From assembly GCF_040712315.1 (NCBI RefSeq), contig NC_134019.1:40081873-40145872 (forward strand): a DNA stretch of 64,000 bases, read 5' to 3'. Below the pieces are notes generated by a model, which saw only the letters and a program-made list of their open reading frames with translations, made no database searches and was not told where the DNA came from. The position numbers and the translations under genes are program-made. Of this stretch, positions 22,901 through 34,900 are shown in pieces. The stretch's first letter is position 1, and every line of letters begins with the position of its first letter. Origin of the DNA: Castanea sativa (Eukaryota; Streptophyta; Magnoliopsida; Fagales; Fagaceae).

Positions 22901-25900
22901 TGTACATATATGATGGACTGAGCTTGAACATGTTTGCCTCAGTTTGGCTAAAGCCCGAGTTTAGCTTGAACAAGTCTAGCTTGACTGAGTTGAGAACAGC
23001 CTAGTGCATAGCTTGGTTTATTTGGATCTGTAGATAAACATATTGGAAAAGGGTCCTAGTGCTAAATAAAGTTCATGCTTTATGAGGCAAGCAGTAGTAT
23101 TTTTTATTTTTATTTTTTCAATAGTTTGATTTATTTTTTCCTGTTTCAATTTTATTGTCATGAATTTTTCCTTCAATTTGTTATATGTAGGATGTGTGTT
23201 TTTCTTTAATGGAGACCGGCAGCTTATTGCATGTGCCAGAAACTGGCATGACTGCAACATTGGAAAAGAATGTGTGGTAATTAGGCAATCTGGACCTTTT
23301 TTTTACCTTTTCTTTTTTGCCTTTCCTGATTTCATTTTCTGATGCTTTGCATTTCATGGCTATAATTCTTTTTAATTTGGAGATAGTTGGTTGTCTTTGT
23401 GTTCACTGCAGGGCGGTTGAGATCATCTGCACTTTGGTCAGAAATCTGTCTCCTAATTCCAATAGTGCTGCTCTGATGTCCATGGGTGTGAAGATCTTAG
23501 GAAAGTTGTTGAAATGGTATGCAAGACCCCTCCATGTTTTAAATGTGTCTTCAGCTAGTGATCCTCCATGTATTAAACGTGTCTTCAGCTAGTGATTGGT
23601 TTATATATATAATGATATTTGGAAAATATGATGTTTTGGAAGAATCTGTTGTTCCTCTATTCATTACAAATTAAGCTTTGCACATGAATTGTTTATGATT
23701 ATAAACTGAAACACATATACTACAACCTTAATTGTTAATATGTATTTTTTCTGGTCAGTTCTCCATCTCATGTTTCTGCGGCGGCTCTAAAGGCAAATAT
23801 ATTTGATCTGGTTTTAGAGACAAGTATCCGTGATATTGGAAGTAATAGTTCATCAAGGTGAATCCTTTAGCTTAAACCTTTTGCCTTTTGGATTCAACTG
23901 CCAATATATAAAGATGAGATTGTGCAGAATTGCATGCTTACCTAAGTTCAGTGGCTTATACTATTTAACTTTTCCATTGTTATGTCTGAAGTCCTTCATA
24001 ATCTTTTTCTTTTTTAATTTGACTTAAATATTTTGTCAAAATTTAGCCTTGAGTGTGCTATACATAAGCTTTCATTTTACCTTGTCAAAATGTTAGCCAT
24101 ACTATCTTTGCATGGGTTTTGAGGTGTTTTATTTCTTTATTAAATGAGGCTGAATTTTCTTGATGATAGAAGCGTGCGCACACACATACAGATATATGTA
24201 TTAACTCATCTATTTTTCCTACATTTTTTGGGCCTTCTTTACTGCCATATATATTATGGCTACTTTAAGTGCATAATGAATAATATTGTAATTGGTGGTA
24301 GCTGTATTGTTCCTGACTCCAAGCCTTATACTGGAATGTAAGGGTTATTGGTTAATGTGGCCTAATTGCAGCTTTATGGTTTTGCTTTTGTGGACTATGC
24401 TATTTCGATGTATTGGGCCATAAACTCTATGGGCATTTTTATGGGGATTTTCTTCTTCTGTTTTGTGTGAGGCCAAAGACTTGATCTTTTGCTTCCTTTG
24501 TCTTGGTAAGGGGTGCAGTTTAATGTAATACATATGTACTCAATTAGTTAATTGAAAATTGGATTTATGGTTTGTGTTTTAATTAGTTTTATCCTCTTCT
24601 TTCTTTGTAGTGGATCATGGTTACTTTCTGGAAAATTGGCAAAGATGCTTTTAATTGACTGTGAGCAGAATGATAACGACCACCCATTGGCCATATCAGG
24701 TATGGTTGCTATTAGCTTTTTGTATTTTTGCTGTTAGTGTGTTTATATTTACCTCCTGTTTTGTTTTTTAAGCATTGCTGTTTGTTCTGTATGCTTATCC
24801 TCTTTTCCCTATTTTACTCTTTCGTGATTGTATGTCCTCGATTAATACTTATCTCTTTGCAACCCTTTGTATTGCCTTTACATTTGTCCCTACAACTCCC
24901 CTTTCCTTTTATTGTGTGTATGTGTGTGTGTATATATATAAAAAATTCCAAATTTCACTGCTTTTCTTTTTATAAACCACCTTTTAATGAACTTTGTCTA
25001 TCAGGAACTCCACTCTAACATGACTTCATAAGCATTAAAATGTGAAATACAATATAAAAAATGTGTGTGTGTGTGTGTGTGTGTATAAGTAAAAAGTCTT
25101 TGTGGATCTAATTAGGCCGAATCACGCATTCTTTGCTGTGTGCTTGTATTTGTCTCAGGCTAACTATTATATTGATATGTCGAGTCTTCCTTGCTTCACT
25201 TTGCTCTTCTGAGATCTAGAAACTTCTGTTCTTATTATTATTTGCGATGACTTAATGCTTATGATGTTATCCGTTTTGTTATTGAAATTATTTGAGTCTG
25301 TCTTTGTGGTATTATTGTTGATGAGCACATAGCCCTCTCATAATAAATTTTACTTACCCATAAAAAACTGTTGATGATCATTATTTATCTGTTCTCTGGA
25401 TTTTAATATGCATGGTTCAAAACCTTTGCAGTGCTGGACTTTACCATGCAGCTTGTGGAAACAGGATTAGAGGATGATTCTCTCTTGGCTCTAATTGTTT
25501 TCTCTCTGCAGTATGTCCTAGTTAGTCATGAGTACTGGAAATACAAAGTAAAGTATGTCCGTTGGAAAATAACACTGAAGGTACACCTTGGATATTTTTG
25601 GAAGCTGCTACAACTTGGATCTTATTTTTGTTTATATTTCAATAGCTAACTTGAGTCTTGACTGGTAGAAATATTACTAAACAGACAGGTGAAGGTCCAA
25701 GAACAAAGTAGCCTAAAGCAATCAAAACTGCAAAAATTTTAAGCTTTCTCTTTGGGCCATACAAGAAGATCTATTCATGATAATTAGCCAAGATTAGGAT
25801 CTAATAAAATAGTCAATTTGAAGTCCAAATCCCACCCCCCTCCTCCCACCCCCAAAAAAAAGATGGGAGGAAAATTGGAAATACAACTTGGAAGGAATGA

Positions 25901-28900
25901 GGGATTTGGGTTCTTTTGCCAATCTTCCCTGTTAATCCCTTAATTGCAAGTGTCTATGGTAATTACAAAAAGATTCTCTCTCCCCCCCCCCCTCCCTCCT
26001 TTTACATCCTAATACCAAAAATAGAAGGGAAAAAATATCCTTTCCTTCTTTGCACTTTTATATCCCTCCTTTCTTGTCCATCTTTTCACTTTTTCATTTC
26101 TCCCACCAAGTTTTCTCTTTGAACAGTTGTTCACATGTTATTTCTATATCATGATTCACTGTCTTTTTGTTGTGACAGTGATCAGAGAGCTATTCCTGTT
26201 CATCTTGTTTCATCCATCTATTTACGTTTCTCTAATGGAATTTTACTTATGAGCATTTACCATTAAATTTCAAATTATAGTTGTTTTATGACGAATCTTT
26301 TATCTGAATGGTGTGCATCTGATTTGAAAATAGTTTCTCTCCCTTAAACTCTGGTTAGTTTTTGCCTGACAAACTAATGTCATAAATGGATAATTATGGA
26401 TGAATCACTGCACTTTATGTACTAGTATGATACTTCAGATAGAATGGAATGGAGGAAAAGAATATATGTGGCCGGCCATGACTAATTTGTTGAGGATCTA
26501 TAGCCAACCCCAAAATTTGGGACTAAGGCTTTGTTGTTGTTTGCATATTTCTTTTTCAATTTTGTTCCACATAGTTTCATTCTTTCGTGTTTGATTTGTC
26601 AATGTAGTTGTATTTACCAATTTGGATGAACATTGGAGTTCTTAAACTTTTAAGATCTTCAACAGTTATCTTGCAGGGTATGAAGTATAAAATTGCAATC
26701 ACAAAAATATTGTACGTGTATTAGCCACATCTCTTTTCTGGCTTTCAAAATCACTGGTATTGGTGACACTTGTTTGCTTAAGTGACAATGAAAAGTAGCT
26801 CTGGCCCGTCTGGGGATAGTTATGTCTGTCTTTTTCTTTGACTTTGGAAATAAGTCTTCTTTTAAATGTGGGTTTGACATATACACGTTAAATGGTCCTA
26901 TTGCCTGCACAATTGTCCTACTTATGCCTGGTTTCTTGTGAACTTCTTAAAGGGGTCTGATTAGTTGCAGACTTTGCTTAAATAACATGATATGTTGATG
27001 ATGTGTTTACTGTTTTAGGTGCTAGAAGTGATGAAAAAATGCATATTATTAGTCGCATACTATGAAAGATTGGGTGATATTATCCAGGACATGTTACTTT
27101 GTGATTCTTCTATCCACGGCACACTCTTTCGAATTATTTGTACAACTAAACAATCCTTAGAGGTCAGCCATGTTCTGTCTCTACTGATTTTACTCATCCT
27201 TGAAAAAACTATATTTCTATTCTCCTAACGAATGTGAGAACTTTTTCCTGCAGAATCTTTATGTTAGCCGTCTGTTTGAATTGATGGAGATTGAAGGATT
27301 ACAGCTTGCTATAGGTTCTGTATTAGATATTCTGTTCATCATGCTCTCCAAATTTTCAAAGGTATCTATATAAGTGCCTATGATTGCAATTTGATTGCCA
27401 TGCTAAAGGCTTCTTTTCCTCACTGGGAGATTGGCATGCCAAGTTGGAAAGACTTTTGAAGTAGCATTTCATATTGTATTTGTTGTAATAATGCTAAATA
27501 GATGTAATATGTTTTTGTTTAAAGATTGCTGTCTCAAGTTCACTTGACTCACTTTTGCACTATAATTTTGGAAATCTACCATCCGCATCTGTGGTAGATA
27601 TTTTTCTTGTTTAAATTATTGTGGTTGATTTTGTGAATCATATAATTTGAAATACAAAAGTTGAAAAACAGTTCTGTCAATTTTCCAGGATGTATCTTCC
27701 AGCCTTTCTGTCTTTCATCAAGCAGTGCTGTCATGTACAACCAAACCAGTTCCCGTTGTTGATGCTGTTACATCCTTAATATCATATTTTCGCAGCCCTG
27801 TATGTGCTTTGTCCTTGCTCATCCAGTAATCATGCTTACATTTTTATTTCCCTCTCTTAGTATTTATTATTAATCTTCTGTTTATTAAATGATGCAATTA
27901 ATTTGAATCCCTGCACGTCATGTGTTTTTGCATATTCATAACAAAAATTTGCTGTATTTTTGGAAGATTTTTTTATTTATATACATATAATTAGTTCCTT
28001 ATCTGCCTTTCTCTTTTTATGCATTTCATCCAAATCATCCAATTAAAGATTTGTGGGAAAATGTTTGCATTATGTGGTCTCTTTTTATTTTTATGCAGTT
28101 GTCACTATCTATTTGTCATTTTTTTTATTTATAAAAATATTAAAATTACACTCATTCATACATATGTAAATAATACGCTAAGTGTATGCTTTAACAATCA
28201 CTAGCTTTACTATTTTTTTCTTGAATCACCAACTTATAACTATAAGTTATTATAACATGATAACAATACACACACATGTAACAAACCCTTTGTATTTCCA
28301 AATTATTAAATTATATAAAGTTATATTATATTTATACTATACATGTACATATTCACACAAATCACAACTCACACAAATAACATTACAACAACAACAATAA
28401 TAATAAAATAAACGCACATAATCAGTATTAGATACACACCCACACACATTTAATATAAATTTATAATAAAGAGAGCGACTCTGTGTTGTTTAGATGAGAT
28501 TCATAAGAGAGGGATCTGTGATTTGTGTTGTTTAGTTTTGGAATGGGTTGATTTGTGTTGTTATTTGATTTTGGCCTAGGTTGATCTATTATTAGGTGCG
28601 CAAAAATATTTTTAAGAGTGAATTAAATTAGTGGCTTCTCAAAAAAAAAAAAAATAGTGAAAAAAATTATATATATATTTTCAATTCAGGGGGGTTCATT
28701 TAAACCCCAGAAGTATATGTGAAGCCGCACTTGATCTCCTGCCACTTGGATTTTGGCATTGTGCATATACTATGTATGCATGTAATTTCCGATGGTCTAT
28801 ACTGATTGGTCATGGAGTTTCATGACTGTTGTTATTTGATTGTGTTTCCTGCATGACTTTAGTTGTGCATCTCTATGTTGACTAACCATTGATAAATAAT

Positions 28901-31900
28901 CCAATGTATTTTTGTAGATTCATTTTTCTTCTGTTTTCATCAAAGTTATCATATGGTACTTTGTTGTTGAGTAGCTTTACTGAATTCTTTTTGAGTCGTA
29001 CATTCAGGCAATCCAAGTTGGTGCTGCTAGGGTACTGTCAGTATTGTTGATCATGGCAGATTATTTACAACAATATTTGGTTGGAAGTGCATGCCTTCGT
29101 TTGGATGATAAGCAGGTTTACATTTTGAGCTTATTCTCCTTCTTCCCTCTGTATTTAATTGACCAGATAAATTTTTTGTAATTTCTAATTTAATTTTGAT
29201 TACTTTTTGGTTTTAGATTACAGATTTGAGGCATTCTATAAGCTACATACTACTTAAGCAGTCAGTGTGTAATGAAGATCTCTTCGTTGCCACAGTAAAT
29301 GTGCTTACTTCTGCAGCACATTATCAGGTTGATAACTTGTATACTATTTTGAGGTTAAAAAGTGTTTGTTGCTTGAATTTAATTTGTAAATGTATGGGAT
29401 AACAAGTTTACAGGCTCTGAATTCAATCTGATTTGTTTAGGACTGGTCCCAACATTATTATGTTTTACTTATCTATTCTGGTGGTGTTGCTATACAACTA
29501 AATTCTTCTCTGTTATCATTATCTTGGATAACAACGGGTTATAAACGTACAGGGTTTTACCTATACATATATTTAGATTAAACAGTAATCTTATTGGGTT
29601 TTCAAACATTGTAGATCCAATAGATTCTGTAAGATAGCATGGATCTCTGTATAAGATGTTTTGATCTGCCAATGAGCTATATAGCCCAACTCACACTTTC
29701 TTCTCCCCATAACAATGGGTTGGAGGGTGGGGTCATGGGTTCAAGACTTATTGGTTGCATAATTTACTAATAAAAGAAAAAAGATGTTCTGGTCTTTTCA
29801 GATTAGATGTTTCTTTATATTATTATATAAACTCTTTTTAGGCTTGACAAAGTTAAACAGTTTGTGGTTCTGGCACATTGTGAGCGAAGTCAAAGCTTAT
29901 ATACCGAACTGCTTATAAATTGTAGTAAAACACCAACAATAACAACAAAGCCTCAACTTGTTCAACTCACTCTTTCTTACTGGTGCATCAGTTGCTCTCC
30001 TTTGAACATGACAAAACCATCTTAAGTGATTCTATCTCATCTTTTCACCAATAGGAGTTACCCTTATCTTTATGTGAATTTCCTCATTTTGAATCTTATC
30101 TTTCCGTGTATTTTCACTTATTCTTAACATTCTCATTTCAGCTATACTAATTAATGAATATGTTGCTTCTTAATAGTCTAACATTCAGTGCCATAGAGCA
30201 TAGCTGGTTTTATGGTAGTCTTATAAAATTTTTCTTTTAAGTTAATAGGTATTCTATGATCACACAATACTTATGATGTGCTTCTCTACTTCATCCACCC
30301 TACTCTTATCCTATGATTGACATCCTCTTTAATCTCTCAATTTTTATGAATTATTGATCTAAGATATTGAAAACTGTCAACCTTTAGCATCTCTTAACCA
30401 TCAAGTCTTACTGTTCCTTTGTGTTTCTGTTTTTACTAAACTTACATTTCATGTACTCTATTTTAGTCCTACTTAATCGAAAGCCTTTAGATTCTGGATT
30501 GTCTCACCAAATTTCTAACTTGGCATTAACTCCACTTCTAGTTTCATTTGCTTAAACTATATCATTTGCAAAAAGCATGCATGAAGAGACTTCCTCTTGG
30601 ATCGATTATGAGTTCACCCATCATTAGTGAAAAGGGGTATGTACTTAATGCTGATCCTTGATGCAAATTTATAGTGATAGGAAACTCACATGTGATTCTT
30701 CCACTTGTTCTCACACTAGTTACAGCTTTGTTGTACATATCCTTAATCAATTTAATATATACTTAGAGGAACTCCTTCCTTTTCCAAAATCCACCACATA
30801 ACCTCTATAGGGACCCCCTATCATATGCTTTCACTAAATCAATGAAAATCTTTACATGCCTCTCTATATTTTTCCCGTTAGACATCAAATGAAGGAAATA
30901 GCTTCCATGGTAGATTATCTTGGCATAAAACCAAATTGATTCTCTGATATTTTCATGTCTTAACCTATGTTCAATTACTCTTTCCTGAAGTTTCATAGTG
31001 TGACTCATAAGATTAATTCCATGGTAATTTGTATAGTTTTGAATATCCCTCTTGTTCTGATAAATAGGTATTAAAGTACTCATCCACTCACTAGGAATTT
31101 TGTTAACACCTTATAAACCGTAACGCATAAAGGAATATTCTGTAAAAGAGAAATTGTTCCTCTCTTCACTGAGTTTAGCTCATTCGTTGGCAAGCTATGC
31201 CCCTAGTGTAAATCATTTGGTTCATTCTTTTTTTCCCCTAATTTAGTCCATCATCTTCATTATTCTTGCTTTATCTAGTGTTGTTTCCTAATATATGATT
31301 TCTTTCTGCAGCCTGCTTTTCTTGTTGATGTATTTGGTGCTAAAGAGAGTACAGGTGTCCAGGATAGTAATGTTGATAGTTTGAAGCAAACAGCAAAAGA
31401 AGCTGGGTCACAGGGTTGCAAGAATTCAAGTCTTGTAGATGCACTCCTGCACTATGTTGATAGGGCTAATGATCTGATCAACAAGTATATATTTTGTGGT
31501 CTTTTTAATTTTTATTCTGGTTTCTTTTTTGGTCTTTTTATTATTATTGTTATATTTTATGGCTTCAGTTTGACAAGATTTATGTGGTTACATCTTTTCT
31601 TAGATTTACATTTAATTTGCTGATTTTTTTTTCATTTATTATCTTCAGCAATCCCCGGATACTGTTAAATATACTTAACTTAATCAAGGCCTTGTGGCAA
31701 GGAGCTGCTCAGTATACACAAATTTTGTCGGTGCTGAGGAGCTCTGAAAATTTCTGGAAGCAATTGTCCAACGCTATTTCACTAATTGCTGGCATTAAAG
31801 ATCCTCCACTTGAAAATCTGACTGAGACGGGGGGGCTAAACTTGGCATACAAATATCGATGCCAATCTACAATATTAGAAATAATTTCGTACGAGATGTT

Positions 31901-34900
31901 CCTGCAGAAAAAGTTGTCACATGCTGAATCACTTGTAAAGCATACGGCTGAATCAAAGGACAGGATAGAAAATGCAGTAAACATTGAAAAATCAAAAGCT
32001 ACAAAAGATATTGTGTCAAGCTGGTGTGAGAGCTCTGTTTTGGGCAATCTGATCAAGTCATATTCTTCGTGTGAATATGACAACGAAAAATACTTCCGTG
32101 CAAAGGTGATCTTTACTTCCAATTTTATGTTTTTAACTATAATATTTTAATTTAGTCAGAGTATCAGTTGAGAATTGGTTATTTACTTCTGCATACTAGT
32201 TTCCCTTTTCTTGAACTCTTTTTTTTTTTTTTTTTTTTGCATTATATATTTATTGAGCACAGAGCTAGGGTTAAAAGAACTTATGACATAAGCTGTAACA
32301 GTTGACTCTTCAATTAATTCACAAATCTTCAGGCAACTATATGAGTGCTTTTTGTTATTAAATATTTGTGCTTGACTTATTCTGTTTGTATAATGGTCTA
32401 GCGTGCATGAGTGGTATGTTTCCTCAATATTTGTTTCAGCCTTTCAATATTATCTTCTGTGTTTAAAATTTGAGAGAATTGTTGTACTGAGTCACAACTT
32501 TACAGGTTGCTGCAAGTTTGTTCACTGTGCATGTGATGGGTAGACTAGCAACCAATGACTCAGGAACTTTGTCTATATCATTACTTCAGAAGATCCTTGT
32601 CATTTCAAAAAAGGTTTGGTCCTGTCCCTCACATTTTCGTGTTGGTTTATTCTTTAAAAGTTGTTTCTTCTTTCATATCATCATCTGGGATTAACATCTA
32701 ACTCTTAGTTTGTTTGTGATTTCCTGTTTGCAGTTGAGCTGTCAGCCTGCTTTTTCTGAATTGTTGGCTCAATATTCTCAGCGTGGTTACAGGTAGAGCA
32801 TTTGGATAATCATCTAGTTCTGATCTAATATCATATAGTTCTGATCTAAATGCATAAAATTGTAATTTACTAATTACTACTTGAAGAAGTGATATAATGA
32901 TAAAGAAGGCCGGCTTTGGGGGGAGGGGAATTTGGTATTAAAACCTCACAAATATAGATGTTTTGTAACCTTCAAAATGGTCCTGTATATTTCATAAAAA
33001 CTTTTGAAGGAAAATTTCTTTATCTGTTGTATTTTAGAACTATTCCTGTTATACAGAAGTTTACTATAGTTTATTTTGGCAGTGCGACCCTTCTTGTGTA
33101 TGTGATTCTATTGTGTGTAGTGTATACCTAAATATATATGGGAGGATTACTTGGGCAACTTATTTTCCTTGTGGTTCTGTTTGTGTGTAAAATCATGTAT
33201 ATGATTGTTTCTCGATGTTGCCATGATTAGGTATATAATTTTAAATAGATACATCCACCTGTAACATCTGGTTTTTGTTGGCACTCCCAATTTTCTTTGG
33301 AGAATTGAACTATTTTAGGCTGGGGGAGATTATCTAGACATTGACATAACATCGAGCATTTTAATTTCAGGCTAAGTTCTTTGGCTCATCTTATTGAATA
33401 TTGAAGTTTGTTTATTTTTTTTCTAAAAGACAAGATTTTCGTATATTTCTTATCACTTGGTATTTCTTCTTACACAATGTATTGTATTATAGATGCAGCA
33501 TAAAAACAAATCTTCTCTCCTTTTTTTTTTTTTCCAGTGAAGGGAAGGAGCTAAAGACCTTAATTCTTAGTGATCTTTATTATCAATTACAAGGAGAGTT
33601 TGAAGGCCGTAAAATTGCTCCTGGAGCATTCAAAGAACTGCATCAGTATCTTGGTGAATCAAAGTTTTTGCAGACTTATCATCATAAGTATGATGATGAC
33701 CTTTTTGCAACTTCCAAAGATGTCTACTTGTTTGACCTTGAACACCTCAGAGCAGATATGGGATTAGATATATGGGATTGTTCAGAATGGAAAGCATCAA
33801 AAACAATTGCAGAAACAATGCTGCATTGCATGCAGGATGCAAACTCGATGATATTGCTTTCAAGTTCAAAGCATTCTGCATTGAAAGCATTAATAAGTGT
33901 TTTAACTGTCTCTGAGGGTGATGTGAGTAATCAGAACTCTAATGCCCTTTATATTTAAGTTCTGAAGTTAGAAATACATAACAATGGCTGGATTTAGAAA
34001 GAAAAACATACAAATTTGCAAAGGGTTGAATGTTTATGTTTTAAGAAGTAAAACGTGAAAGCATGATCATGTTCATTAAATATTATGTCTAATATATTCT
34101 GAGGGATTGTTTTCTCCTGTGCAACTTAATTTTTGGTGTTTTGGGAAGTTTTGCTGTATGTGATAAAGACATTAATTGTAGTAAACATCATTCCTTATTA
34201 TCCTGTTTTTCTGTAAAAAGTGATGCTTTGAGAATTCAGATGTGAGGGAGACACCAGGGCCTATAGACAATTGAAAAGTAAAGTCCTGCTGTATCACCCA
34301 TCATTTTTTACGTGGAGTGTGGGATAAATTTTTAGAAGGATCTGGTAGTAACCAATATAAATTGATACTTGTAAGATAGAAACATAGAGATTATAATAAT
34401 TCTGCAATTTAGATCTTCCTCTCTTTCTACCAGTAAGCTATTGTGAATTCATGCTCCATACAAGTTACATTTCATAATTGCCTGGGGTAATTATGTAATG
34501 TTAAATGAAGCATGAAAATAATTAATTCTAAAGACTCTACACCACAGAGAAACATCTTGGTATTCAACAAAGTGAAATCATTTCTATATAATACACACCT
34601 TAGGTATTAACATACAAAGAAACTCCTCTTGCTTTCTGCCATGGACACCTAAATTTGATTCTCCTAATGTGTTAAGCCTTGATGGATGCCTGGTTTGATG
34701 TATAGCTTTCATGGTTCAAATTCGTATTTTGAAAAACCACAATGTTAATATTTGCAAATTTGCACTATTTTAGACTATTAATTCACTTTTACCTATTCAT
34801 GCAGTCAACAGAGAGAAAAACTATTGGAGGAAAGATCCCTGATCGACTCGTTTTATCATGTATAGATCATATATGCCAATGTTTCTATGCCACAGTAGAA

